In this document: positions 18,845-27,473 of the stretch, piece after piece
Layout: every line of letters starts with the position of its first letter
How positions within the stretch are numbered: position 1 is the first letter of the stretch
Origin: Planctomycetota bacterium
GTDB lineage: Bacteria; Planctomycetota; MHYJ01; WSZJ01; JACPWG01
DNA: 64,000 nucleotides
Direction of reading: 5' to 3'
NCBI GenBank assembly: GCA_016197205.1
Contig: JACPWG010000144.1
Location: 62,001-126,000, forward strand
The notes under the pieces: generated by a model
Databases searched by the model: none
Seen by the model: only the letters and a program-made list of their open reading frames with translations
Told to the model about the DNA's origin: nothing
Position numbers and translations under genes: made by a program

Positions 18845-20041
18845 ATGGCGAACGCAGGCCTCCCCCTCTCCGGGATCCGCGTGCTCGACCTCACCCGCAT
18901 CCTCGCCGGCCCTTTCGCCACGCAGAAGCTCGGCGATCTCGGCGCCACCGTTTTCAAAGTCGAGCGGCCGGGGGCCGGGGACGACACGCGCCAGTGGGGC
19001 CCGCCGTTCCAGGGGAAGGCCGCGGCCTACTTCGTCGCCGTCAACCGGAACAAGAAAAGCCTCACGCTCGACTTCAAGAAGCCGGCCGGCCAGGAAGTCC
19101 TGCGGCGGCTCTGCCGCACGTGCGACGTCCTCGTCGAAAATTTCCGCCCCGGCACGCTCGACGACGTCGGCTTCGCGTGGCCGGCCGTCCGCGAGCTGAA
19201 TCCGCGCCTCATTTATTGCTCGATCTCCGGCTACGGCCAGACCGGCAGCAATCGGGACAAGCCCTCCTACGACGTGATCGTCCAAGGGGAGTGCGGGGTC
19301 ATGGACCTCACGGGCTTCCCGGACGGCCCCCCCACGAAGGTCGGCATCTCCGTCGCCGACGAGGTCGCCGGCATGCTCGCGACCGAGGGGATCCTGGCCG
19401 CGCTCCTGCATCGCGAGCGAACGGGCCTCGGCCAGCTCGTCGACGTGGCCCTCCTCGACGGCATGCTCTCCCTCCTCACCTACCAGTCGCAAAACTACTT
19501 CGCCGCCGGCCAGGTCCCGCGCCGCATGGGGAACGCCCACCCGAACCTGGTCCCCTACGAGACCTACAAGGTGAAGGACGGCTTCCTCAACCTCGGCGCC
19601 GGCAACGACTCGCTCTGGAGCGGTTTCTGCAAGGTGATCGCGCACGAAGAGCTGCGCAGCGATCCGCGCTTCCGCACCAACCCCGACCGCGTGCGCAACC
19701 GCGAAGAGCTGGGCCGCATCCTGGCGCCGGTCCTGCTGGAGCGCACGCGCGCGGAGTGGCTGCGAGCCTTTGAGAGCGCGGGCATCCCCGCGGGCCCGAT
19801 CCGACCGGCCTCGGAAGCGCTCGACGATCCGATCCGACGCGAGCGCGGCATGGTCGTGGACGTGCACGACCCGGAGGCCGGCGACTACCGCACGGTGGGC
19901 AACCCCGTGAAGCTCTCCGCCGTCCCCGAGCCGCCCCTCTCCCCGCCGCCGCGGCTCGGGCAGCACACGAACGAAGTGCTGGGCGAACTAGGGTATTCAC
20001 CTGAGGAGATCGAAGGCCTGCGACGCGCAGGCGCGGTGTAG
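18845..20041 (+). CDS. CaiB/BaiF family CoA-transferase (class III)
   Basis: A 398-residue class III CoA-transferase. The N-terminus, LSGIRVLDLTRILAGPFATQKLGDLGATVFKVERP, is diagnostic; ENFRPGTLDDVG and CSISGYGQTG follow. The catalytic Asp that forms an acyl-anhydride in this family is expected at about D172, in ISVADEVAGML. The length is normal. The acyl substrate (for example carnitine, formyl/oxalate or succinyl groups) cannot be inferred, and no obvious partner acyl-CoA gene is adjacent. The ATG at 18845 follows GAGGCGTACC. The pyrimidine cluster begins after a 278-bp gap. Confidence 0.88.
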   Translation: MANAGLPLSGIRVLDLTRILAGPFATQKLGDLGATVFKVERPGAGDDTRQWGPPFQGKAAAYFVAVNRNKKSLTLDFKKPAGQEVLRRLCRTCDVLVENFRPGTLDDVGFAWPAVRELNPRLIYCSISGYGQTGSNRDKPSYDVIVQGECGVMDLTGFPDGPPTKVGISVADEVAGMLATEGILAALLHRERTGLGQLVDVALLDGMLSLLTYQSQNYFAAGQVPRRMGNAHPNLVPYETYKVKDGFLNLGAGNDSLWSGFCKVIAHEELRSDPRFRTNPDRVRNREELGRILAPVLLERTRAEWLRAFESAGIPAGPIRPASEALDDPIRRERGMVVDVHDPEAGDYRTVGNPVKLSAVPEPPLSPPPRLGQHTNEVLGELGYSPEEIEGLRRAGAV

Positions 20042-20083
20042 GCGCACGCGCAAGAAGCACCTCACCCTTTCGTGGACCGACCG

Positions 20084-20126
20084 ATGCCTGGGGGCGCGGG
20101 CCTCCGGCCCCCGCGAACGGCCGCAT
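20084..20126 (+). repeat. CTGGGGGCGCGGGC hairpin repeat (copy 1)
   Basis: Consensus CTGGGGGCGCGGGC, short GC-rich loop, then CCCGCGAACGGCCGCAT. It lies 43 bp after the CoA-transferase stop. Related copies lie 3' of genes at 28819-28860 and 37410-37489, and inverted at 39906-39947. The 3' positions suggest an RNA hairpin near transcript ends, but there is no T-run. Confidence 0.65.
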
Positions 20127-20232
20127 GCGTTACGGCCGGCCGTGACAGAGTTGACGACTGTGTCCGAAGTTCGTCAACGGGCCGCCAGGCTCCCGTTGCC
20201 GCGCGCGGAGGCGAGGCTCGGCCGGCGGATGA

Positions 20233-20261
20233 TTGATTGTGCGCCGTAGTTGCGGTATGCT
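20233..20261 (+). promoter_or_regulatory. Promoter candidate for the pyrimidine catabolism cluster
   Basis: TTGATT (20233-20238), 17-bp spacer, TATGCT (20256-20261), four of six matches in each. It lies about 50 bp upstream of an AGGAGGGG ribosome binding site and the ATG at 20320. Confidence 0.45.
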
Positions 20262-20319
20262 GCGCGCGGTTCGAGTTCACAACCCGGCGAGTGTCCGTCC
20301 CATCCAGGAGGGGTTTGCG

Positions 20320-21078
20320 ATGCCTCGTCGCCTTGGGTCGCCTCCGAGCGCCGCCCGCGGCGCTCCCGTCGTCGCCGCCCTCGCGGCCGGCCTCGCCCTC
20401 GCCTTCGCCACCGCCGCGGCCCTCCGGGCGGACGACCGCGAGGGACGCTCGCTCGGCCAGACCGCCTTCCTCACCCGCATCACCCGCCAGGCGAAGGAAG
20501 GCCCTCCCGAGCGCCTCTGGTCCGGCACGGACCCTGACACGCCCCAGGCGGAAGGGGAGCAGGCCGTCATCGACCATGTCCTCCCCCTCCCCCCGAAATC
20601 CGAAATCCATTTCTCGCTCGTGCTCGCCTCGCCCGACGTCGCCGAGGTCTACCTCGTCGCGAACGACCCCCAAATCCAATTCGATCCGGCGGGTGCCGAG
20701 CTCACCGAGCTGGGCGGGCTCCGCATGGAACGGATCGTCGCCCCGATCAAGTCGCGCGCGCTGGCCGGCGGCGTGCGGGAACGCTACCTCGAGGGCCCGG
20801 GCGTTCCCGGCGGCACCTTCACCCTCCACGACAAGTTCGTGCAAGGGGACCCGATCCTCTTCCGCCGGCGCGCGTACACCGATCAGGAGCCCCTCGCCAT
20901 CGACCGCGAGATCGACAGCGGCACGCTCCGGCTCGAGGACGTGACCGACGAGTGGCTCGCCCGCAGGGACAAGAAACTGGTCCTGCGCCTCCCTTGCCGC
21001 TTCCCGCGCGCGACCGGCCCGGAGCTGCTCGACTTCCAGCTCGTCTTCGGCGTGCGCTGGGTCCGCCGGCCGAAGTAG
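20320..21078 (+). CDS. Exported protein of unknown function
   Basis: A 252-residue protein with a likely Sec signal (RGAPVVAALAAGLALAFATAAALRADD, cleavage near residue 39). The mature part is rich in charged residues and beta-strand-like runs (EIHFSLVLASPDVAEVYLVAND, FDPAGAELTELGGLRMERI) and ends in FQLVFGVRWVRRPK. I do not recognise a family. AGGAGGGG 8 bp upstream supports the ATG at 20320 over an upstream in-frame start. It lies 45 bp before the aminotransferase and probably leads the transcript of the pyrimidine genes. A periplasmic role is inferred only from the signal peptide. Confidence 0.75.
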   Translation: MPRRLGSPPSAARGAPVVAALAAGLALAFATAAALRADDREGRSLGQTAFLTRITRQAKEGPPERLWSGTDPDTPQAEGEQAVIDHVLPLPPKSEIHFSLVLASPDVAEVYLVANDPQIQFDPAGAELTELGGLRMERIVAPIKSRALAGGVRERYLEGPGVPGGTFTLHDKFVQGDPILFRRRAYTDQEPLAIDREIDSGTLRLEDVTDEWLARRDKKLVLRLPCRFPRATGPELLDFQLVFGVRWVRRPK

Positions 21079-21123
21079 CCGGCCGGCCCCGAGCCTTTTC
21101 CCTTCCGCTATCGGAGATCCCCC

Positions 21124-22410
21124 GTGAACAAGGATGAAGTGCTTAAGAAGCAGAAGGAATACCTCTTCCCGGCCGTCGGCAACTATTACAAAGAGCCGCT
21201 CGTCGTCGCGCGCGCGAAGGGGAAATTCGTGTACGACCTCGAAGGCCGGGAGTTTCTCGATTTCTTCGGGGGGATCCTGACGGTCAGCGTCGGCCACTGC
21301 AACGACAAGGTGAACGACCGGGTCACGCGGCAGAACGGCACCCTGCAGCACGTCTCCACGCTGTACCCGACCGAACCGATCGTGCTGCTCGCCGAGAAGC
21401 TCGCGTCGATCACGCCGGGAAACCTCCGGAAGAGCTTCTTCACGTCGAGCGGCACGGAGGCGGACGAAACCGCGGTCACGCTGGCGCAGATCCACACGGG
21501 CGCGGACGAGATCGTCGCGCTGCGGCACGCGTACAGCGGCCGCTCCGTGCTCGCGCGCGCGCTCACCGCGCACGCCCCGTGGCGCCTCACCGCCGCGCAG
21601 GTGCCGTTTATCCGGCACCTCGCGAATCCCTACTGCTACCGCTGCCCGTTCGGGCTGACCTACCCGTCCTGCGAGCTCCGTTGCGCGCGCGACCTCGAAG
21701 ACCTCATCCAGACCACCACGACCGGCCGGATCGCCGCCTTCATGGCCGAGCCGATCCAGGGCGTCGGCGGCTTCATCACGCCGCCCAAGGAGTACTTCAA
21801 GGTCGTCGCCGAGATCGCCCGCAAGTACGGCGGCCTCTTCATCTCCGACGAGGTCCAGACCGGCTTCGGCCGCACCGGGGACAAGTGGTTCGGCATCGAG
21901 CACTGGGGCGTCGAACCGGACATCATGACGATGGCCAAGGGGATTGCGAACGGCGCTCCGATGGGGGTGACCATCGCGCGGCCGGAGGTCGCCGACTCCC
22001 TCAAGGGGCTCACGATCGCCACGTTCGGCGGCAACCCCGTCTCCTGCACGGCCGCGCTCGCCACGATCCAGGTGATGGAGGAGGAAGGGCTCGCGCGGAA
22101 TGCGAAGGTCCTCGGCGACCACCTGCGCTCGCGCCTGCTCGAGCTCCAGACCAAGTACAAGTCCATCGGCGACGTGCGCGGCATGGGCCTCATGCAGGCC
22201 CTCGAGCTGGTGAAGGCGCCCGGCAAGGAGCCGAACGCGCCCGCGGTCGTCGAGCTCTTCGAGCGTACGAAGGCCGCCGGCCTCTTGATCGGCAAGGGCG
22301 GACTGTACGGCAACGTCGTCCGCATCTCCCCACCTCTCAACATCACGAAGGACGACGTGGACACGGCCTGCGGCATTTTCGACCGCTGCCTGGCCGAGAT
22401 GAAGGCGTGA
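21124..22410 (+). CDS. Class III (PLP) aminotransferase, probably for beta-alanine or a related omega-amino acid
   Basis: A 428-residue class III aminotransferase. FFTSSGTEADETAV binds the PLP phosphate, ISDEVQTGFGRTG holds the catalytic Asp, and Lys272 in MAKGIANGAPMG forms the Schiff base. A Cys-rich segment, CYRCPFGLTYPSCELRC, at about residues 163-179 is typical of the AGXT2-like branch. Placed with hydA, preT and preA, it most likely transaminates beta-alanine or beta-aminoisobutyrate, the final products of reductive pyrimidine breakdown. Glyoxylate or pyruvate would be the acceptor; that is inference. The start is GTG at 21124 with CGGAGAT upstream. Confidence 0.88.
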   Translation: MNKDEVLKKQKEYLFPAVGNYYKEPLVVARAKGKFVYDLEGREFLDFFGGILTVSVGHCNDKVNDRVTRQNGTLQHVSTLYPTEPIVLLAEKLASITPGNLRKSFFTSSGTEADETAVTLAQIHTGADEIVALRHAYSGRSVLARALTAHAPWRLTAAQVPFIRHLANPYCYRCPFGLTYPSCELRCARDLEDLIQTTTTGRIAAFMAEPIQGVGGFITPPKEYFKVVAEIARKYGGLFISDEVQTGFGRTGDKWFGIEHWGVEPDIMTMAKGIANGAPMGVTIARPEVADSLKGLTIATFGGNPVSCTAALATIQVMEEEGLARNAKVLGDHLRSRLLELQTKYKSIGDVRGMGLMQALELVKAPGKEPNAPAVVELFERTKAAGLLIGKGGLYGNVVRISPPLNITKDDVDTACGIFDRCLAEMKA

Positions 22411-22604
22411 GCGTGCGCGGGTCGGGAGCGCGGCCAAGCGACGGCACCGCAGCTTTCGCAGCTTCGTGATCTGTGAAAGCGCAAAAAATCTGTGTAATCT
22501 GTGGTTGCCGTGGTAGATTCCAGCCGTTCCAACCGTGCCCCTCCGCTCCCCCGAAAAACCACGGCCGCCGGAGCCGCCCGGAGGCCCGTCACGGAGACCT
22601 CCCG
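22411..22604. repeat. Gap with ATCTGTG direct repeats before the aldehyde dehydrogenase
   Basis: The 194 bp between aminotransferase and aldehyde dehydrogenase carry ATCTGTG three times (22469, 22488, 22498) within 36 bp, the same unit that makes the hairpin at 56979-57040. No gene is supported; the operon may still read through. Confidence 0.55.
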
Positions 22605-24083
22605 ATGGAAACCTACACCAACTTCATCGACGGCCAGTGGGTCCCCTCCCAGTCCGGCCGGTTCACGGACAACGTCAATCCAGCGGACACCCGCGAAAAG
22701 CTCGGCCGCGTGCCCCTCTCCACGACGGCGGAGGCCCGCTCCGCGGTCGAGGCGGCCGTGCGCGCCTTCCCCAAGTGGCGCGACACCCCCGCACCGGTTC
22801 GCGGCGCGATCGTCGCCAAGGCCGCCCGTCTCCTCGAGGAACGCAAGGAAGAGGTCGCACGCGCCCTTACGCTCGAGGAGGGGAAGCTCCTTCGCGAGGC
22901 CCGCGGCGAAGTCCAAAAGGCCGTCAACATCGTGGAGTTCCTGGCCGGCGAGTCCCGCCGCCTCTCCGGCGAGACCGTCCCCTCCGAGCTCCCCAGCAAT
23001 TTCGCCTACACCGTCAAGCAGCCCCTCGGCGTCGTCTCCCTGATCACGCCGTGGAATTTCCCCGTCTGCATCCCGGCTTGGAAAATCGCGCCCGCCCTCG
23101 TGGGCGGCAACACCTGCCTCTTCAAGCCCGCCACGCTCACGCCCTGGACCGCGACGCTCCTCGTGCGCATCTTCCAAGATGCGGGCCTTCCCCCCGGCGT
23201 GCTGAACCTGGTGATCGGCTCGGGCGGAGAGGTCGGCGAGGAATTCACGACCCACCCCGCCGTCAAGGCCATTTCCTTCACCGGCTCGAACGACGTCGGC
23301 ACCGCCCTCTACCGGAACGGCGCGCGCGCGATGAAAAAGGTCCAATGCGAGATGGGGGGCAAGAACCCCATCGTCATTCTCGCCGACGCGGACCTCCCGC
23401 TCGCGGTGGAAGCGACCGCGCAGGGCGCCTTCGGCTCCACCGGCCAGCGTTGCACCGCGACCGCGCGCGCCGTCGTCGAGGCCGCGGTCGCCGATCGTTT
23501 CGTCGAGCTGCTGCTTGAGCGCACGAAGAGGTTCAAGGTCGGCAACGGCATGGACCCGAGCGTGGACATGGGGCCCTCGGTGGACGAGGGCCAGCACAAG
23601 ACCGTCCTCTCCTACATCGACATCGCGAAGCGCGACGGGGCCAAGCTCGTCCTCGGCGGGACCAGGCTCTCCGACGGCGACCTCGCGCACGGCTTCTTCA
23701 CCGCCCCCACGATCTTCGACCACGTCGAGCGCTCCATGCGGATCGCCCGCGAAGAGGTCTTCGGCCCCGTCCTCTCCGTGCTCCGCGTGAAGGACTTCGA
23801 CGAAGCCGTCGAGGTCGCGAACGACGTCCCGTACGGCCTGACCTCCTCGATCTACACGAACGACGCGGCGAAGACTTTCAAGTTCATCGACCGCATCGAG
23901 ACCGGGATCACGCACGTCAACTCGCCGACCATGGGCGGCGAGGCCCAGCTCCCGTTCGGGGGCATGAAGGCGACCGGCGTCGGCTCCCGCGAGATGGGGC
24001 GCGTCGCGATGGACTTCTTCACGGAGCTCAAGACGGTGTACGTGGACTACACCGGCAGGAAGCGGGAAGGAAACCTGTATTGA
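22605..24083 (+). CDS. Aldehyde dehydrogenase (semialdehyde type)
   Basis: A 492-residue NAD(P)+-dependent aldehyde dehydrogenase. The oxyanion/NAD region PWNFPVCIPAWKIAPALVGGNT and the Rossmann motif SFTGSNDVGTALY are intact. The general base is E249 in CEMGGKNP and the nucleophile is C283 in TGQRCTAT. The C-terminal oligomerisation arm ends FFTELKTVYVDY. Its closest look is to succinate-/2-oxoglutarate-semialdehyde dehydrogenases. Here malonate semialdehyde from beta-alanine is a plausible substrate, by context. The ATG at 22605 follows CGGAGACC; an upstream in-frame start reads through repeat DNA. An A/T-rich repeat begins directly after the TGA. Confidence 0.9.
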   Translation: METYTNFIDGQWVPSQSGRFTDNVNPADTREKLGRVPLSTTAEARSAVEAAVRAFPKWRDTPAPVRGAIVAKAARLLEERKEEVARALTLEEGKLLREARGEVQKAVNIVEFLAGESRRLSGETVPSELPSNFAYTVKQPLGVVSLITPWNFPVCIPAWKIAPALVGGNTCLFKPATLTPWTATLLVRIFQDAGLPPGVLNLVIGSGGEVGEEFTTHPAVKAISFTGSNDVGTALYRNGARAMKKVQCEMGGKNPIVILADADLPLAVEATAQGAFGSTGQRCTATARAVVEAAVADRFVELLLERTKRFKVGNGMDPSVDMGPSVDEGQHKTVLSYIDIAKRDGAKLVLGGTRLSDGDLAHGFFTAPTIFDHVERSMRIAREEVFGPVLSVLRVKDFDEAVEVANDVPYGLTSSIYTNDAAKTFKFIDRIETGITHVNSPTMGGEAQLPFGGMKATGVGSREMGRVAMDFFTELKTVYVDYTGRKREGNLY

Positions 24084-24385
24084 GGAATTGAGATTGGAGA
24101 TTTGAGAATTGAGATTTGGAACGGGTGTGACTACCCTTTTTCCGCCGCATGAGGTGGGCGCCGCCAACACCGTGTGCTGCCCCCGGAACCAACTGCTCGT
24201 AGTTCCGCCTTCAGGCGGTCCGTGCCCGGTCGAAGCGGAGTAGCCGCAAGCCTGAGCCCAGGCCAACCGACACGCGTCTCAAATCTTCGGATTTGCGGCG
24301 TGCCGTGCGGTCCGCGTCACGCGCGTTCGATCGCTCACAAAATCTCAATTGTCAATTCTGAATTCTCAAATCCCCAGGAGTTGCC
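24084..24385. repeat. Intergenic cassette bounded by inverted TTGAGATT arrays
   Basis: The left array (GAATTGAGATTGGAGATTTG onward, 24084-24118) starts right after the aldehyde dehydrogenase stop. The right array (about 24339-24371: AAAATCTCAATTG, then AATTCTGAATTCTC) is its complement in kind and ends at the hydA ribosome binding site. Between them lie a GTAGTTCCGCCTTCAGGCGG copy (24199-24218) and a CAAATC-TTCG-GATTTG tetraloop hairpin (24280-24295). No gene. Confidence 0.7.
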
Positions 24386-25774
24386 ATGCGAACGCTGATC
24401 AAGGGCGGCACGGTGGTCACCTCCGCGGAGACCTACCGGGCCGACGTGGTGATCGAAGGGGAACGCATCCACGCCATCGGCGCGTCCTTCACCGGCGAGT
24501 TCGACAAGCTCATCGACGCCACCGGGCAGTACCTCCTCCCCGGCGCCCTCGACGTGCATACCCACCTCGACATGCCCTTCGGCGGGTCGTCCTCGTCGGA
24601 CGACTTCGAGACCGGCACCCGCGCAGCCCTGTTCGGCGGCACCACGACGGTCGTCGATTTCGCGATCCAGAAAAAAGGCGAGGCCCTGCGTCAAGGCCTC
24701 GACAACTGGCACGCGAAGGCGCAGTCGAAGGCCTGCTCCGACTACAGCTTTCACCTGATCTGCACGGACCTCCCCGAGGAGGTCGTGGGCGAAATGGACA
24801 AGGTCGTCGACGAGGGCGTGACCAGCTTCAAGCTCTTCATGGCCTACCCGGGCGTCCTCATGGTGGACGACTCCACGATCTACCGCGCCCTCCTCCGCGC
24901 CCGCGAAAACGGCGCCCTCGTCTGCATGCACGCGGAGAACGGCGGGGCGATCGACATCATGGTGAAACGCGCGGTCGCGCAGGGAAAGACCGAGCCGAAG
25001 TACCACGCGCTCACGCGCCCGCCCCAGATGGAGGCCGAGGCGACGCATCGCGCCCTCGCCATGGCCGAAGTGGCCGGCGTCCCGCTCTACATCGTCCACC
25101 TCTCCGCCAACGAGGCGATGCAGGAGGTCCGGCGCGCCCGCGACCGCGGCGTGCGGGCCTACGCCGAGACCTGTCCCCAGTACCTCTTTCTCTCCTACGA
25201 GAACTACCTCGAGCCGGGTTTCGAGGGGGCCAAGTACGTGATGTCCCCGCCCCTTCGCCCCAAGGGGAACGAGGAGCATCTCTGGCGAGCGCTCGCCCTG
25301 GGCGACCTGCAGGCGGTCTCCACCGACCACTGCCCCTTCAATTACAAAGGCCAGAAGGAGCTCGGCCTCGAGTCCTTCGCCAAGATCCCGAACGGCGCGC
25401 CCGGCATCGAGACGCGCCTCCTGCTTCTCTACAACGGCGGCGTCAACACCGGCCGCATCACGCTGAACCGCTTCGTCGAGCTGGTCTCCACCAACCCGGC
25501 GCGCATGTTCGGCCTTTACCCGCGCAAGGGCACGCTCGTCCCGGGCGCCGACGCCGACGTCCTCATCTGGGATCCGAAAAAAGAACTGACCATCTCCGCG
25601 AGCACGCATCACATGCGGGTCGATTACAACCCGTACGAAGGGTGGAAGGTCGTGGGCGCGCCCAGCACCGTCCTCCTCCGGGGGAAGGTCATGGTCGAGG
25701 GGGGAGCTTGGCACGGAAAAGCGGGCGACGGGCGCTTCCTCAAGCGGTACCGCCCCGAGCTGAAGGCGCCGTAA
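24386..25774 (+). CDS. hydA: Dihydropyrimidinase (D-hydantoinase)
   Basis: A 462-residue cyclic amidohydrolase that opens 5,6-dihydrouracil or dihydrothymine to the N-carbamoyl-beta-amino acid. Zinc ligands are H58 and H60 in DVHTHLDMPFGG, the carbamylated K149 in TSFKLFMAYPG, His residues in CMHAENG and YIVHLSANEAM, and D314 in STDHCPF. The C-terminal beta-sandwich has ADVLIWDPKKELTIS. The length is normal and all residues are present. The ATG at 24386 follows CCAGGAGTTGCC. preT follows after 42 bp, the arrangement seen in other reductive pyrimidine catabolism clusters. Confidence 0.93.
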   Translation: MRTLIKGGTVVTSAETYRADVVIEGERIHAIGASFTGEFDKLIDATGQYLLPGALDVHTHLDMPFGGSSSSDDFETGTRAALFGGTTTVVDFAIQKKGEALRQGLDNWHAKAQSKACSDYSFHLICTDLPEEVVGEMDKVVDEGVTSFKLFMAYPGVLMVDDSTIYRALLRARENGALVCMHAENGGAIDIMVKRAVAQGKTEPKYHALTRPPQMEAEATHRALAMAEVAGVPLYIVHLSANEAMQEVRRARDRGVRAYAETCPQYLFLSYENYLEPGFEGAKYVMSPPLRPKGNEEHLWRALALGDLQAVSTDHCPFNYKGQKELGLESFAKIPNGAPGIETRLLLLYNGGVNTGRITLNRFVELVSTNPARMFGLYPRKGTLVPGADADVLIWDPKKELTISASTHHMRVDYNPYEGWKVVGAPSTVLLRGKVMVEGGAWHGKAGDGRFLKRYRPELKAP

Positions 25775-25816
25775 CGCGGCCACGACCCGATCCCACGCGC
25801 ACGCACAGGAGGCTGC

Positions 25817-27232
25817 ATGCCGATCCGAAACGTCGCCCACCGGCTCACCCCGGACCAGATCCAGAAGAACATGGCGGACATCGCCCCGGCCATGTCCGTC
25901 GAGGACGCCACGGCCGAGGCCTCCCGCTGCCTCTTCTGCTTCGACGCCCCCTGCACCCGCGCGTGCCCGACCCACATCAACGTCCCCGAGTTCATCAAGC
26001 GGCTCGCGACCCGGAACATCGTCGGCGCCGCCCGCACGATCCTCGACGCGAACATCCTCGGCGCCTCCTGCGCGCGCGCCTGCCCCACCGAGGTCCTCTG
26101 CGAAGGCGCCTGCGTCTACAACCTCGAAAAGGCGCCCCCGATCCAGATCGGCCGGCTCCAGCGCTACGCCACGGACCCGATCGTCATGACGGGCAAGCAG
26201 GTCCTCCCGCTCGCGCCGGACAACGGTAAGCGCGTCTCCGTCGTCGGCGCCGGCCCCGGCGGGCTCGCGGCGAGCGCCGAGCTGCGGCGCCTCGGCTACA
26301 AAGTGACCTGCTACGACGCGCAGGACAAGCCCGGCGGACTCAACACCTTCGGCATCGCCCCCTACAAGATGACCAACGAGGAGGCGCTCCTCGAAGCCGA
26401 GTACATCCGCAAGATGGGCGTGGAGTTCGTCCTCAAGGCGCGCGTCGGCACGGACGTCCCCCTCTCGCAGCTCGAAGCCCAGAGCGATGCGATCGTCCTC
26501 GCCGTCGGCCTCGGGGGCACCTCGAAGCTCGGCCTGTCGGGCGAGGAGCTGGACGGAGTGTGCGGCGCGACGGAGTTCATCGAGGAGGTGCGTCGCGACC
26601 CGACCCGGGTCGTCCTGGGCCGGCGCATCATCGTCGTCGGCGCCGGCAACACCTCGATCGACGCCGCCACCGAGGCCAAGCGCCTCGGCGCGGAGACCGT
26701 CACCATCGTCTATCGCAGGTCCGAGAAGGAAAAGGGCTGCTACGACTACGAGTACAACCTCGCCAAGAAGGACGGCGTGGTCTTCCACTGGCTCGTGAAC
26801 CCGGTCCGCGTCGTGGGCGTGGCGGGCGCGGTGAGCGCGCTCGAGTGCATCCGGATGCGGCTGGGCCCACCGGACGCGTCCGGCCGGCCGGCCCCCGAAC
26901 CGATCGCAGGCTCGGAGTTCGCGCTTCCCTGCGACATGCTCATCAAGTCCACGGGGCAAGAGAAGCGGGTCGGCTTCTTCAAGGCGATCTCCGGCGTGGA
27001 CGTGAAGGGCGGCCGCGTCGTCGTGAACGAGGGCTACCGGACCGGCAACCCGAAGTACTTCGCCGTGGGCGACTGCGTGAACGGCGGCAAGGAAGTCGTG
27101 AATGCCGCCGCGGAGGCGAAGAAGGCCGCGGCCGCGATCCACCGCGCCCTCTTCGGCCCGGCCGCCATCCCGGTCCCGCAACCGGGCCCGCGGCTCGCGA
27201 AACCCGCGGTGCACCCGCCGATGCCGTTTTGA
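25817..27232 (+). CDS. preT: Dihydropyrimidine dehydrogenase, FAD/NAD(P)H subunit
   Basis: A 471-residue flavoprotein resembling the glutamate synthase small subunit and the N-terminal half of mammalian DPD. C38, C41, C46 and C50 and a second set in SCARACPTEVLCEGAC carry two [4Fe-4S] clusters. The FAD motif VSVVGAGPGGLAASAELRRL is at about 135, and the NAD(P)H motif IIVVGAGNTSIDAATEAKRL at about 270. The C-terminus has GNPKYFAVGDCVNGGKEVVNA. It passes electrons from NAD(P)H to PreA. The start is supported by CAGGAGGCTGC. An inverted-array cassette separates it from preA by 241 bp. Confidence 0.93.
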   Translation: MPIRNVAHRLTPDQIQKNMADIAPAMSVEDATAEASRCLFCFDAPCTRACPTHINVPEFIKRLATRNIVGAARTILDANILGASCARACPTEVLCEGACVYNLEKAPPIQIGRLQRYATDPIVMTGKQVLPLAPDNGKRVSVVGAGPGGLAASAELRRLGYKVTCYDAQDKPGGLNTFGIAPYKMTNEEALLEAEYIRKMGVEFVLKARVGTDVPLSQLEAQSDAIVLAVGLGGTSKLGLSGEELDGVCGATEFIEEVRRDPTRVVLGRRIIVVGAGNTSIDAATEAKRLGAETVTIVYRRSEKEKGCYDYEYNLAKKDGVVFHWLVNPVRVVGVAGAVSALECIRMRLGPPDASGRPAPEPIAGSEFALPCDMLIKSTGQEKRVGFFKAISGVDVKGGRVVVNEGYRTGNPKYFAVGDCVNGGKEVVNAAAEAKKAAAAIHRALFGPAAIPVPQPGPRLAKPAVHPPMPF

Positions 27233-27473
27233 AGAATTGAGATTTGAGAATTCAGAATTGAGATTTTTCGCGACGCTTTCGGGTGTCGTGGAACACAAGC
27301 GCATTGCCGGCGCCGCCGGCGCATTGAGATTCTCGCGGCTTTCCGATCCGGGCCGCCTCGCGAGCGTGGGACGCAATCGTTAGACAGTCTCCCGCCCGGT
27401 CAGCCAGTCGTCGCTTCGCTGCCCAATTCTCGATTCTCAAATCCTAAATCTCAAATCCCTCCTGGGGGTCTCC
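27233..27473. repeat. Intergenic cassette bounded by inverted TTGAGATT arrays
   Basis: The left array (GAATTGAGATTTGAGAATTC onward) begins one base after the preT TGA. The right array (about 27423-27456: CAATTCTCGATTCTC, then AAATCTCAAATCC) ends just before the CTGGGGG upstream of the preA ATG. The GC-rich centre has GCCGGCGCCGCCGGCGC, a palindrome-rich stretch, and no gene. It has the same design as 24084-24385. Confidence 0.7.

Noticed and set aside
22411..22604. CRISPR-like array from the ATCTGTG units
   Set aside because: Units are 7-9 bp and irregularly spaced, with no spacers of constant length and no cas genes nearby.
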